A DNA stretch of 64,000 bases from Nocardioides exalbidus (GTDB taxonomy: Bacteria > Actinomycetota > Actinomycetes > Propionibacteriales > Nocardioidaceae). Under the pieces are notes generated by a model. The model ran no database searches, had not been told where the DNA came from, and saw only the letters and a program-made list of their open reading frames with translations. A program made the position numbers and the translations under genes. The stretch lies in contig NZ_FNRT01000002.1 of NCBI RefSeq assembly GCF_900105585.1, forward strand, positions 2,356,001 to 2,420,000. The letters are read 5' to 3'. This document shows positions 54,155 through 63,067 of this stretch, in pieces. Each line of letters opens with the position of its first letter. Within the stretch, counting starts at the first letter, position 1.

Positions 54155-54687
54155 CCACCGATCCGGGGACGGGGCTCGACGGCGGCGCGCCCGAGGTCCC
54201 GGGCCTGCTCTCGCCCAGGGACGTCCTCCTCGGCATCGTCGTCGGGCTGGTGCTCGCAGCAGCCCTCGTCGTCGTGACCCCGGGCGCCCGCACCCACCTG
54301 CTCGGTGGCACCGACCTGCGCGAGACCACGGTCGTCGCGGTCCGTCCCGGTGCCGTGCCCGGCGACGTCGACAAGCCGCGCACGACCTACGACCTCACCT
54401 GGTCCGCCGGCGCTGACGACCGCACCGCGACCTTCCGGCGCTCCGGGGACCCCGACCACGCGGTGGGCGACACCTGGGACCTCTGGGTCTCCCCGGACGG
54501 CTCGGTCGTGGAGACGACCTCACCCCTGACCACGTGGCTCTGGCTCGGGATCGGCCTGCCCCTCTTCATCCTCCTGATCGGCCTGGTCGTGCGCTGGCGC
54601 GGGCGCACCGAGGCGCGAGCGGTCGTCCGGGAGGCGGAGCGGATCGAGGCCCGGCGCGGCCACGCCCCTGGTCCTCCGGCGTCCTAG
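54151..54687 (+). CDS. Two-helix membrane protein (DUF3592-like), unknown function
   Basis: A 178-residue protein. Hydrophobic helices at ~25-43 and ~126-147 flank an outside beta-rich domain (~50-120) resembling DUF3592, with [13 protein letters not shown] as its clearest motif. Coupled to glmM by a GTGA overlap. The stop shares a CTAG with the convergent neighbour's stop. Confidence 0.65.
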   Translation: MTTDPGTGLDGGAPEVPGLLSPRDVLLGIVVGLVLAAALVVVTPGARTHLLGGTDLRETTVVAVRPGAVPGDVDKPRTTYDLTWSAGADDRTATFRRSGDPDHAVGDTWDLWVSPDGSVVETTSPLTTWLWLGIGLPLFILLIGLVVRWRGRTEARAVVREAERIEARRGHAPGPPAS

Positions 54688-55034
54688 CCCTCGCGCAGGC
54701 CGCGCAGCGTCTGCGCCGCCTGGCGTGCGGCCAGCGCTCGCTCCGGGACCGAGCAGGCGTAGGCGCGCCCGGCCTCCTGCAGCGACGCGATCTCCGCGTC
54801 GAGCACGGCGGCCTCGTCGGCGTCGCTGAGCACCCGCCGCTCGGCCTCGGTCGCGCCGACACCGACCGGGGCGTCCTCGAGCGCACCCGCGCGCGCCTCG
54901 GTCGGGACGGCCTCGGCGTTCTCCAGCGCGGCGAGGGCCGTACGCAGGGTGGACACGGTCTCGGCGTCGCGGGCCCGGCGCGCCTCGAGCAGCGCGGAGC
55001 GCAGTCGGGTGCGGAGCGGTGAGTCGGTCGTCAT
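54684..55034 (-). CDS. GatB/YqeY-like domain protein
   Basis: A 116-residue helical protein. LRSALLEARRARDAETVSTLRTALAALENAE resembles the start of YqeY domains (related to the GatB tail), but the C-terminal half is shorter and Ala-rich. Function is unclear. ATG 55034 is chosen; an in-frame upstream start at 55070 is less likely. Convergent with the DUF3592-like gene, sharing four bases. Confidence 0.65.
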   Translation of the reverse strand: MTTDSPLRTRLRSALLEARRARDAETVSTLRTALAALENAEAVPTEARAGALEDAPVGVGATEAERRVLSDADEAAVLDAEIASLQEAGRAYACSVPERALAARQAAQTLRGLREG

Positions 55035-55105
55035 GGCACCAGCCTGCCGCGGCTCCGCGTCGTGCCGCACCCGATATCTGCGTGGCCACCGCTGGTCGGG
55101 ATGGC

Positions 55106-55111
55106 TACGGT
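55106..55111 (+). promoter_or_regulatory. Candidate leaderless -10 of the double-GNAT gene
   Basis: TACGGT ends six bases before GTG 55118, which has no Shine-Dalgarno. Confidence 0.45.
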
Positions 55112-55117
55112 CGGTCC

Positions 55118-56113
55118 GTGGTCGACGTCGAGCAGTTCAACCCGCGCAACGAGGCGGCCCTCCGCGCCTGGTGGGAGGTCGGCCACGCGGCGACGTCGTA
55201 CCGCCCCGGCAAGCCGTGGCCGCTGTGGGAGCAGAGCCGCGTCGCGCTGCCGGCCCACAACCCCGAGCGCGGCATCACGCTGATCGGCGCGATCGACGGC
55301 CGGGAGATGGTCGGCGCCGGGCTGCTGATCCGGCCGCTCAAGGAGAACCTCCACACGGCGACGGCCTTCGCCTACGTCCGGCCCGACCGGACCCGCGAGG
55401 GCATCGGGCGACGGCTCGCGACCGAGCTGGAGGTGGTCGCAGGAGGAGACGGGCGCACGACGCTCCAGAGCGAGGCCTACCTCCCGCCCGACGGGTCCGG
55501 CGGCGCGTCGGAGGCCTTCGCCGCCGCGATGGGCTACGCCGTCGCGAGCCGCGAGTCGATCAAGGAGCTCACCCTGGCCGACTACGTGGCACGGCGGAAT
55601 GACCTCGCTGCGTCGGCGCCGGTCCCGGACGGCTACCGGATCGTCACCTTCGACACGGTCTGCCCGGACGAGCACCTCGACTCCTACGGCCGGCTGCTCG
55701 GGATGCTGCTCGACGAGGTGCCCCTCGGCGACCTCGACCTGACCGACTCCGAGTGGGACGGTGCGCGCATCCGGGAGGCCGAGCAGCGGCTCACCGAGAT
55801 CGGCCGCCACATGCACACCGCGCTGGCGATCGCCCCCGACGGCTCGGTCGCGGGGGTGTCCGACGTCCGCATCGACGACGACGACCCGGCCTACGGCCAG
55901 GTCGGGATCACCCTCGTCGACCCGGCCCACCGCGGCCACCGGCTCGGGCTCGTGCTCAAGCTCGCGACCCATGACGTGGCCGTGGCGACGTACCCCTCCC
56001 TCGTCTCCGTCGACACCTCCAACGCCGAGGTCAACACGTGGATGAACGCCGTCAACGAGGCGCTCGGCTACCGCACGATCGAGACGCTCCTCGAGCTCCA
56101 GAAGAGGCTGTAG
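55118..56113 (+). CDS. GNAT acetyltransferase with two GNAT-like halves
   Basis: A 331-residue protein. The first half (~1-165) has YVRPDRTREGIGRRLATELE, and the second (~170-331) GITLVDPAHRGHRLGLVLKLATHD with an RGHRLG acetyl-CoA loop. Tandem GNAT proteins of this size include mycothiol synthase, but this one lacks clear MshD features. Its substrate is unknown. Start GTG 55118. It ends 7 bp before repeat R1. Confidence 0.82.
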   Translation: MVDVEQFNPRNEAALRAWWEVGHAATSYRPGKPWPLWEQSRVALPAHNPERGITLIGAIDGREMVGAGLLIRPLKENLHTATAFAYVRPDRTREGIGRRLATELEVVAGGDGRTTLQSEAYLPPDGSGGASEAFAAAMGYAVASRESIKELTLADYVARRNDLAASAPVPDGYRIVTFDTVCPDEHLDSYGRLLGMLLDEVPLGDLDLTDSEWDGARIREAEQRLTEIGRHMHTALAIAPDGSVAGVSDVRIDDDDPAYGQVGITLVDPAHRGHRLGLVLKLATHDVAVATYPSLVSVDTSNAEVNTWMNAVNEALGYRTIETLLELQKRL

Positions 56114-56120
56114 GCCCGGA

Positions 56121-56161
56121 CGTCATGAGAATCCTCGGTTCGCACCGGGATTTCCCATGAC
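56121..56161. repeat. 41-bp palindromic repeat R1
   Basis: Runs from CGTCATGAG to CCCATGAC around a CGGTTCGNACCG core. It differs from R2 at two positions. The arms TCATG...CGGTTC form an imperfect palindrome of about 38 bp. It lies just downstream of the GNAT gene. Confidence 0.9.
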
Positions 56162-56233
56162 CTCGACGAGGGTTCTCCACAGCCCGGGCGGTCGACGGAT
56201 GCGGGCAGCCTCGCAAGGCGCGATGGTCGTGCG

Positions 56234-57196
56234 ATGCCGCAGAAGGGTCGACCGCCTCGCAGCCACGCCGAGCGAGCCCGGCGCCTCGGGCTGGTCCGAG
56301 GCATCGCGGACCAGCAGGGTGGCGTCGTGTCGCGCGACCAGCTCCGCCAGCTGCGGATCACGGACCACGAGGTGCTGGCGCACGTGCACGCCGGACGCTG
56401 GCGGCCGGTCCACACCCAGAGCCTCGCGGTGCACACCGGACCCCTGCCGGTGCTGGGGCAGCACTGGGCTGCCGTGTTCGAGGCCGGACGTCGTGGCTGC
56501 CTCGACGGGACCTCTTCGCTCGTCGCTGGAGGGCTCGAGCACTTCACCGAGGACGTGATCCGGGTGTCCGTGCCGCGGGGCGTGCTCGTACGCCGTGCGA
56601 CCGGGATCGACGTACGACAGACGCGTCGGCTCCGCGCCGCCGACCTCGAGCCGTCCGGGATCCCGCGGACGCGACCGCACGTGGCCGGCGTGCGCGGCGC
56701 GCTGTGGGCGAAGTCCGACAAGCAGGCGACGCTGATCCTGACGATGGTCGTCCAGCAGGGGATGACCCTGCCCGAGCGGCTCGGCGCGGAGCTGCTCACC
56801 GTCAGGCGCGACCGACGGCGCCTCCTCGTGGCCACGGTCGTCACCGACCTCGTCGGCGGTGTGCGGTCACTGGGCGAGCACGAGTTCGCGCAGATGTGCC
56901 GGCTGCGTCGCATCCCCGAGCCCACCAGGCAGGTGCTCAGGCAGGGGCCGGACAAGAAGTGGTACCTCGACGTCTACTGGGAGCAGTGGGGTGTCGTCGT
57001 CGAGATCGACGGGATCCAGCATGCCTGGGCGACGAACGTCGTCGCGGACGCCCTGCGGCACAACACGATCGCGATCGACCGCGCGATCGTGCTCCGGCTG
57101 CCGTTGCTCGGGCTCCGGGTGGCCGCCGACGATTTCTTCGCCCAGATCATCGAGGCGTTGGCCTCACGCGGCTGTCCCATGGCCGTTGCGTCATGA
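56234..57196 (+). CDS. AbiEi-like N-terminus with DUF559/Vsr-like nuclease-fold C-terminus
   Basis: A 320-residue protein. Residues ~10-60 (LGLVRGIADQQGGVVSRDQL, then HVHAGRWRPV) match the winged-helix found at the N-terminus of AbiEi-type antitoxin proteins. The C-terminal ~100 residues have the DUF559/very-short-patch-repair-like pattern: D246 in WYLDVYW, E257 and D259 in VVVEIDGIQHAW. Activity is unproven. The gene sits between R1 and R2, and its stop lies inside R2. No separate toxin gene is adjacent. Confidence 0.78.
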   Translation: MPQKGRPPRSHAERARRLGLVRGIADQQGGVVSRDQLRQLRITDHEVLAHVHAGRWRPVHTQSLAVHTGPLPVLGQHWAAVFEAGRRGCLDGTSSLVAGGLEHFTEDVIRVSVPRGVLVRRATGIDVRQTRRLRAADLEPSGIPRTRPHVAGVRGALWAKSDKQATLILTMVVQQGMTLPERLGAELLTVRRDRRRLLVATVVTDLVGGVRSLGEHEFAQMCRLRRIPEPTRQVLRQGPDKKWYLDVYWEQWGVVVEIDGIQHAWATNVVADALRHNTIAIDRAIVLRLPLLGLRVAADDFFAQIIEALASRGCPMAVAS

Positions 57197-57229
57197 GGAT
57201 CCTCGGTTCGAACCGGGATTTCCCATGAC
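57189..57229. repeat. 41-bp palindromic repeat R2
   Basis: It is a direct copy of R1 with 39 of 41 bases identical. It contains a perfect CGGTTCGAACCG core, overlaps the last 8 bases of the DUF559-type gene, and ends 6 bp before the coaA stop. Confidence 0.9.
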
Positions 57230-57235
57230 GTCCCG

Positions 57236-58216
57236 CTACAGCTTGCGGAGGCGGACGTAGCGGACCGAGTGGTCGGCGTCCTTGCGGAGGACGAGGTTCG
57301 CGCGGGAGCGGGTGGGGGCGACGTTCTGCACGAGGTTGGGCTCGTTGATCGACTCCCAGATGCGGGAGGCCTGGTCGACGGCCTCGTCGTGGGAGAGGGC
57401 GGCGTACTTGCGGAAGTAGGACGCCGGGTCGCGGAAGGCGGTCTCGCGCAGGCGGAGGAAGCGGTCGACGTACCAGCGGCGGATGTCGGTGAGGGCGGCG
57501 TCGACGTAGACGGAGAAGTCGAAGAAGTCGCTGACCGCGAGCCCGGTGCGGCCGTCGTCGCGCACCCGCGCGGGCTGGAGGACGTTGAGGCCCTCGACGA
57601 TGACGATGTCGGGGCGCTTGACCACGACCCTCTCGTCGGGCAGCACGTCGTAGACGAGGTGGGAGTAGATCGGCGCCTCGACCTCGTCCTTGCCGGACTT
57701 GATGTCGACGACGAACTTCAGCAGCGCGCGGCGGTCGTAGGACTCCGGGAAGCCCTTGCGGTGCAGGATCCCGCGGCGCTCGAGCTCGGCGTTGGGGAGC
57801 AGGAAGCCGTCGGTGGTCACGAGCGCGACGTTGGGGTGCTCGGGCCAGTGCGCGAGCATCTGCTGCAGCACGCGCGCCGTCGTCGACTTGCCGACCGCGA
57901 CCGACCCGGCGAGGCCGATCACGAAGGGCGTACGCGGTGGGGTGACGCGGTGCAGGAACTCCTCCTGCTCGCGGTGGAGGCGCGAGTTGCCGGCGACGTA
58001 GAGGCTCAGCAGTCGCGACAGCGGGAGGTAGACCTGCTCGATCTCGCGCAGGTCGAGCTGGTCGCCCAGGCCGCGGAGGCGGACGACCTCCTCGGGCGTC
58101 AGCGACGTCTCGGCGGTGCCCGCGAGCTGTGCCCACGCGGCGCGCTCGAGCTCGACGTAGGGGGAGACCTCGTGCTGGGCGGAGCTGCCGTGGGCGGACG
58201 ACGAGGCCTCGGACAT
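57236..58216 (-). CDS. coaA: Type I pantothenate kinase
   Basis: First committed step of coenzyme A synthesis. The protein has 326 residues, with the P-loop GSVAVGKST at 104-112 and conserved [23 protein letters not shown] and the EGLNVL segment. Divergent from glmS over a 65-bp gap with a leaderless-style -10. Convergent with the DUF559-type gene across R2. Confidence 0.96.
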   Translation of the reverse strand: MSEASSSAHGSSAQHEVSPYVELERAAWAQLAGTAETSLTPEEVVRLRGLGDQLDLREIEQVYLPLSRLLSLYVAGNSRLHREQEEFLHRVTPPRTPFVIGLAGSVAVGKSTTARVLQQMLAHWPEHPNVALVTTDGFLLPNAELERRGILHRKGFPESYDRRALLKFVVDIKSGKDEVEAPIYSHLVYDVLPDERVVVKRPDIVIVEGLNVLQPARVRDDGRTGLAVSDFFDFSVYVDAALTDIRRWYVDRFLRLRETAFRDPASYFRKYAALSHDEAVDQASRIWESINEPNLVQNVAPTRSRANLVLRKDADHSVRYVRLRKL

Positions 58217-58223
58217 GGGTGCG

Positions 58224-58229
58224 ATTGTG
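58224..58229 (-). promoter_or_regulatory. Candidate leaderless -10 of coaA
   Basis: CACAAT on the minus strand ends seven bases before the coaA ATG. No Shine-Dalgarno is visible. Confidence 0.35.
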
Positions 58230-58267
58230 GCACCGCGCCGCCGCGCGGTGGCGACCCGGTCTGCCGA

Positions 58268-58273
58268 TAGACT
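58268..58273 (+). promoter_or_regulatory. Candidate leaderless -10 of glmS
   Basis: TAGACT ends eight bases before the glmS ATG, with no Shine-Dalgarno between. Confidence 0.45.
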
Positions 58274-58281
58274 TCCCGGTC

Positions 58282-60126
58282 ATGTGCGGAATCGTGGGAT
58301 ACGTGGGCGACAAGCCCGCCGAGGGCGTGGTCATCGAGGGGCTGCGACGACTGGAGTACCGCGGCTACGACTCCGCCGGCATCGCCCTGATCGACGCGGG
58401 CGAGATCGTCGCCGACAAGCGCGCCGGCAAGCTCGCCAACCTCGAGAAGGCGATCGCCGAGTCCCCGCTCCCGGCGGTCACGACCGGCATCGGCCACACC
58501 CGCTGGGCGACCCACGGCCCGCCGACCGACCGCAACGCGCACCCGCACCTCGGCCGCGCGCGGCGGGTGGCGCTGGTCCACAACGGCATCATCGAGAACT
58601 TCGCCGAGCTCCGTGCGCGCCTCGAGTCCGAGGGCGTGGAGATGGCCTCCGACACCGACACCGAGGTCGCGGCCCACCTGCTCGAGGAGCAGCTCGAGAC
58701 CGGCATCGACCTGACCGTCGCCATGCAGAACGTCTGCCGCGGCCTCGAGGGTGCCTTCACCCTCGTCGCCGTCGACGCGCACGACCCCGACCGGGTGGTC
58801 GCCGCCCGTCGCAACTCACCCCTCGTCGTCGGCATCGGCGAGGGTGAGAACTTCCTCGGCTCCGACGTCGCCGCCTTCATCGAGCACACCCGCGAGGCGA
58901 TGGAGCTCGGCCAGGACCAGGTCGTCACGATCACCCGCGAGGGCGTCGGCGTCACGGGCTTCGACGGCACCCCGGCCGAGGGCACGCGCTACCACGTCGA
59001 CTGGGACCTGTCGGCCGCCGAGAAGGACGGCCACGACTGGTTCATGCGCAAGGAGATCTTCGAGCAGCCGCGCGCCGTGGCCGACTCGCTGCTCGGTCGC
59101 CGCGGCGCCGACGGGCTGCTCCAGCTCGACGAGATGCGGCTGTCCGACCAGGACCTGCGCGACATCGACAAGATCATCATCATCGCGGCCGGGACGTCGT
59201 TCTACGCCGGCATGGTGGCCAAGTACGCCATCGAGCACTGGTGCCGCATCCCGGTCGAGGTCGAGCTCGCGAGCGAGTTCCGCTACCGCGACCCGATCCT
59301 CACCGCCTCCACGCTGGTGGTCGCGATCAGCCAGTCGGGCGAGACCGCCGACACCCTCCAGGCGATCCGGCACGCGCGCGTCCAGCGCTCGAAGGTGCTC
59401 GCGATCTGCAACACCAACGGCTCCACGATCCCGCGCGAGTCCGACGGCGTGATCTACACCCACGCCGGCCCGGAGATCGGCGTCGCCTCGACCAAGGGCT
59501 TCCTGACCCAGCTGGTCGCCTGCTACCTCCTCGCGCTCTACCTGGCGCAGGTCAAGGGCACCCGCTTCGGCGACGAGATCTCCCAGGTCATGGACCAGCT
59601 CGAGGAGATGCCCGGGCACGTCGAGACCGTGCTCGCCAAGGCCGAGCAGGTCTACGGCATCGCCCGCGACCACATCGACAACAAGTCGGTGCTGTTCCTC
59701 GGTCGCCACGCGGGCTACCCGGTCGCCCTCGAGGGTGCGCTCAAGCTCAAGGAGATCGCCTACCTCCACGCCGAGGGGTTCGCGGCCGGCGAGCTGAAGC
59801 ACGGTCCGATCGCGCTCGTCGAGGAGGGCCTGCCGATCCTGTGCGTCGTACCTCCCCGGGGTCGCGACCAGCTCCACGACAAGATGATCAGCGGCATCCA
59901 GGAGGTCCGCGCCCGCGGCGCCCGCACCCTCTGCCTCGCGGAGGAGGGCGACACCGCCATCGAGCCCTACGCCGACGTGCTGATCACGCTGCCGCAGGTG
60001 CCGGTGCTGCTCCAGCCGCTCGTCGCGGTCGTGCCGCTGCAGCTGTTCGCGTGCGAGCTGGCCACCCTGCTCGGCCACGACGTCGACCAGCCGCGCAACC
60101 TCGCCAAGTCCGTCACGGTCGAGTAG
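58282..60126 (+). CDS. glmS: Glutamine-fructose-6-phosphate aminotransferase (isomerising)
   Basis: Makes glucosamine-6-P, which GlmM (encoded 3 kb upstream) then isomerises. The protein has 614 residues. The N-terminal glutaminase domain uses Cys2 (MCGIVGYVG). Two SIS domains follow, with SQSGETADT and STKGFLTQ and the C-terminal NLAKSVTVE. The ATG at 58282 is fixed by the required Cys2. No glmS ribozyme is visible in the 65-bp gap. It is followed 7 bp later by acpS. Confidence 0.97.
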   Translation: MCGIVGYVGDKPAEGVVIEGLRRLEYRGYDSAGIALIDAGEIVADKRAGKLANLEKAIAESPLPAVTTGIGHTRWATHGPPTDRNAHPHLGRARRVALVHNGIIENFAELRARLESEGVEMASDTDTEVAAHLLEEQLETGIDLTVAMQNVCRGLEGAFTLVAVDAHDPDRVVAARRNSPLVVGIGEGENFLGSDVAAFIEHTREAMELGQDQVVTITREGVGVTGFDGTPAEGTRYHVDWDLSAAEKDGHDWFMRKEIFEQPRAVADSLLGRRGADGLLQLDEMRLSDQDLRDIDKIIIIAAGTSFYAGMVAKYAIEHWCRIPVEVELASEFRYRDPILTASTLVVAISQSGETADTLQAIRHARVQRSKVLAICNTNGSTIPRESDGVIYTHAGPEIGVASTKGFLTQLVACYLLALYLAQVKGTRFGDEISQVMDQLEEMPGHVETVLAKAEQVYGIARDHIDNKSVLFLGRHAGYPVALEGALKLKEIAYLHAEGFAAGELKHGPIALVEEGLPILCVVPPRGRDQLHDKMISGIQEVRARGARTLCLAEEGDTAIEPYADVLITLPQVPVLLQPLVAVVPLQLFACELATLLGHDVDQPRNLAKSVTVE

Positions 60127-60133
60127 GCACCCC

Positions 60134-60487
60134 GTGCCCGTCATCGGCGTCGGGATCGACGTGGTCGACATCGACCGCTTCGTGACCTCCCTCGAGCGCA
60201 CGCCCTCCCTCAGGGCGCGGCTGTTCACCCCTGCCGAGGCGGTCCGGCCGCCCGCGTCGCTGGCGGCCCGCTTCGCGGCCAAGGAGGCGATCGCCAAGGC
60301 GCTCGGCGCACCGGTCGGGATGCACTGGCACGACGCCGAGATCGTCTCCGAGGACACGGGCCGGCCGCGCTTCGAGATCCGCGGCACGGTCGCCGCCCGC
60401 GCCGAGCAGCTCGGGGTCGCGCACGTCCACGTCTCGCTCTCGCACGACGCCGGGATCGCCTCGGCGGTCGTCGTGCTCGAGTCCTGA
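60134..60487 (+). CDS. acpS: Holo-[acyl-carrier-protein] synthase
   Basis: Transfers 4'-phosphopantetheine from CoA to acyl carrier protein. The protein has 117 residues, with the motifs [12 protein letters not shown] and [13 protein letters not shown] (Mg2+ and CoA binding), and [11 protein letters not shown] near the end. GTG start, 7 bp after glmS. It belongs to the glmS-acpS-nnr-alr run. Confidence 0.95.
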   Translation: MPVIGVGIDVVDIDRFVTSLERTPSLRARLFTPAEAVRPPASLAARFAAKEAIAKALGAPVGMHWHDAEIVSEDTGRPRFEIRGTVAARAEQLGVAHVHVSLSHDAGIASAVVVLES

Positions 60488-60497
60488 GGAGGACGAC

Positions 60498-61913
60498 ATG
60501 CTCCACGCGCACACCGTCGCCGACGTACGTCGGGCCGAGGCCCTCGCCATGGCAGGGCTGCCCGACGGCGCGCTGATGCAGCGGGCGGCGGCAGGCCTCG
60601 CCACCGCGATCACCGACCTGCTGGGTGGTGCGTACGGCCACCGGGTCCTGCTGCTCGTCGGCTCCGGCGACAACGGTGGCGACGCGCTCTGGGCCGGCGC
60701 CCGGCTCGCCCGGCGTGGTGCGCGGGTCGAGGCCCTGCTGCTGTCCGAGCGCATCCACGAGGAGGGCCTGGCGGCGTTCCGTGCGTCCGGCGGGCTGGCC
60801 ACGGACGTCCTCGACGACCTCGGCGACGGCCAGGAGGTCCTGGTCGACGGCATCGTCGGCATCGGCGGGCGCCCCGGGCTGCGGCCGGACGCGGTCGCAG
60901 CGCTCGAACGGTTCGCCGGCGTGCCCGTCGTCGCGGTCGACGTGCCGTCCGGGGTCGACGTCGACACCGGCCGGCTCGCCGGACCCCACGTGACCGCCGA
61001 CCTCACCGTCACCTTCGGCACCCACAAGGTCGCCCACCTCGCCGACCCGGCGTCGCTCGCCTGCGGCGCGCTGCACCTCGTCGAGCTCGACCTCGAGCCG
61101 CACCTCGTCCACGCCGACCCGGCCCTCGAGGCGCTCCAGCCCGACGACGTGCGCGCCCTCCTGCCGCGGCCGTCCGTCGACGCGCAGAAGTACACCCGCG
61201 GCGTCGTCGGCGTCCGCGCCGGCTCCGGCACCTACCCCGGGGCCGCCCTGCTCGCCGTGTCGGGCGCCAACACCGGCCTGGTCGGCATGGTGAGGTACGT
61301 CGGTCCGGAGCAGGTCGCCGACACCGTCCGCGCCGCGCACCCCGAGGTCGTCGGCGACGGCCGGGTGCAGGCCTGGGTCGTCGGGCCCGGTGGTGGCGAC
61401 GACGCAGGGGACATGCTCGTCGAGGCCCGCGCGGACGGCGCACCCGTCGTGGTCGACGCCGACGCGCTGCGCCACGTCGACGGACCCGTGCCGGGCTGGG
61501 TGCTCACGCCGCACGCCGGCGAGCTCGCCGCCCTGCTCGGCGTCGAGCGCGCCGCCGTCGAGGCCGCGCCGCTGGAGCACGCCCGGGAGGCGGCCCGGCG
61601 CTGGGACTGCGTGGTGCTGCTCAAGGGCCACCACACGCTCGTCGCCGATCCGTCCGGCCGGGTCCGGGTGACGACGACCGGGGTGCCGTGGCTGGCCACG
61701 GCGGGTGCGGGCGACGTGCTCTCCGGACTCGTCGGGGCGCTGCTGGCGGCCGGGCTCGAGCCCTACGACGCCGCCTCCGTGGGGTCCTGGCTGCACGGTG
61801 CCGCCGCGACGGAGGCCGCCGACGGCGGGCCCCTGACCGCGAGCCGGGTGGCGGTCCAGATCCCGCGGGTCGTGCGCGAGGTCCTCGCAGGTTTGGGAGG
61901 ATCGACCCCATGA
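60498..61913 (+). CDS. nnr: Bifunctional NAD(P)HX epimerase/dehydratase
   Basis: Repairs hydrated NAD(P)H. The protein has 471 residues. The N-terminal YjeF_N epimerase domain (~1-215) has GSGDNGGDALWAGA and VDVPSGVDVDTG. The C-terminal ribokinase-like dehydratase domain (~225-468) has LTPHAGELAALLG, LKGHHTLV and the catalytic AGAGDVLSG. GAGGAGGAC precedes the ATG. The stop overlaps the alr ATG. Confidence 0.95.
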   Translation: MLHAHTVADVRRAEALAMAGLPDGALMQRAAAGLATAITDLLGGAYGHRVLLLVGSGDNGGDALWAGARLARRGARVEALLLSERIHEEGLAAFRASGGLATDVLDDLGDGQEVLVDGIVGIGGRPGLRPDAVAALERFAGVPVVAVDVPSGVDVDTGRLAGPHVTADLTVTFGTHKVAHLADPASLACGALHLVELDLEPHLVHADPALEALQPDDVRALLPRPSVDAQKYTRGVVGVRAGSGTYPGAALLAVSGANTGLVGMVRYVGPEQVADTVRAAHPEVVGDGRVQAWVVGPGGGDDAGDMLVEARADGAPVVVDADALRHVDGPVPGWVLTPHAGELAALLGVERAAVEAAPLEHAREAARRWDCVVLLKGHHTLVADPSGRVRVTTTGVPWLATAGAGDVLSGLVGALLAAGLEPYDAASVGSWLHGAAATEAADGGPLTASRVAVQIPRVVREVLAGLGGSTP

Positions 61914-63067
61914 CCGGTCCCGCGTATCGTGCCGAGATCGTGGTGGACCTGGCAGCCGTCCGGCACAACGTCCGCATCCTCAAGGACCTCGTCTCCGTCG
62001 ACGGGCCCGTGCAGCTGATGGCCGTCGTCAAGGCGGACGCCTACGGCCACGGCATGGTCGAGGTCGCCGCCGCCGCGCGGGACGCGGGCGCCGACTGGCT
62101 CGGGGTCGCGACGCTCGACGAGGCGCTCGCCCTCCGCGCTGCCGGCGACCAGGGACCGCTGCTGTGCTGGCTGACCGCGCCGGGGGACGACTACGCCGCC
62201 GGGGTCGCGGCGGGCATCGAGCTCACGGCGTACTCCGTCGAGGAGCTCGAGGAGATCGCCGCCGTCGGCGGTGCGCGGGTGCAGCTGAAGGTCGACACCG
62301 GGCTGTCCCGCGGGGGAGCGCCGCGGGCGGAGTGGCCGGCGTTCTTCGCGGCCGCGGCCACCCTCGAGGACGACCGGCGGATCACCGTCACCGGCCTCTG
62401 GTCCCACCTCGCCGCGAGCGACGAGCCCGCCCACCCGGCCAACGACGCGCAGGAGGCGGCCTTCCGCGAGGCACTCGTGCTCGCCGAGGAGGCCGGGCTC
62501 GAGCCCGAGGTGACCCACCTCGCCAACTCGGCGGCCACGCTGCTGCGCCCGTCCGCGCACTTCGACCTGGTCCGCTGCGGCATCGCGACCTACGGCCTCG
62601 ACCCGGCCCCCGGCACCAGCCCCCGCGTCGGGCTCCGGCCGGCGATGACCGCCCGCGCCCGGCTCGTGATGAGCAAGGAGATCGCCGCGGGCGACGGCGT
62701 CTCCTACGGCCACACCTGGGTCGCCGACCGCGACACCAGCGTCGGCGTCGTCCCCACCGGCTACGGCGAGGGCGTGCCGCGCGCCGCCGGCAACGCCGCG
62801 TCGGTCTGGGTCGAGGACTCGCTCCGCCCGGTCCGTGGCCGGGTGTGCATGGACCAGCTCGTGGTCGACCTGCACGGCGAGCTGCCGCCACCCGGCACTG
62901 AGGTCGTCCTCTTCGGCCCCGGCGACCGCGGCGAGCCGACCGCCCAGGACTGGGCGGACGCCGTCGACACCATCAGCTACGAGATCGTGACCCGGATCGG
63001 CGGCCGGTTCGTCCGCCGGCACGTCGACTCGGACGCCAGCCCCGACGTCGAAGGGACCGCACGTTGA
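61910..63067 (+). CDS. alr: Alanine racemase
   Basis: A PLP enzyme that makes D-alanine for peptidoglycan. The protein has 385 residues. The PLP lysine is in AVVKADAYGHG, and the catalytic tyrosine lies in GVSYGHTW. GRVCMDQLVVDL is also typical. GGGAGG stands upstream. Both ends overlap neighbours by 4 bp, so it is coupled to nnr and to the hydrolase gene. Confidence 0.96.
   Translation: MTGPAYRAEIVVDLAAVRHNVRILKDLVSVDGPVQLMAVVKADAYGHGMVEVAAAARDAGADWLGVATLDEALALRAAGDQGPLLCWLTAPGDDYAAGVAAGIELTAYSVEELEEIAAVGGARVQLKVDTGLSRGGAPRAEWPAFFAAAATLEDDRRITVTGLWSHLAASDEPAHPANDAQEAAFREALVLAEEAGLEPEVTHLANSAATLLRPSAHFDLVRCGIATYGLDPAPGTSPRVGLRPAMTARARLVMSKEIAAGDGVSYGHTWVADRDTSVGVVPTGYGEGVPRAAGNAASVWVEDSLRPVRGRVCMDQLVVDLHGELPPPGTEVVLFGPGDRGEPTAQDWADAVDTISYEIVTRIGGRFVRRHVDSDASPDVEGTAR

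Noticed and set aside
58217..58281. glmS ribozyme upstream of glmS
   Set aside because: The gap to coaA is only 65 bp and mostly promoter; the ribozyme needs well over 100 nt.
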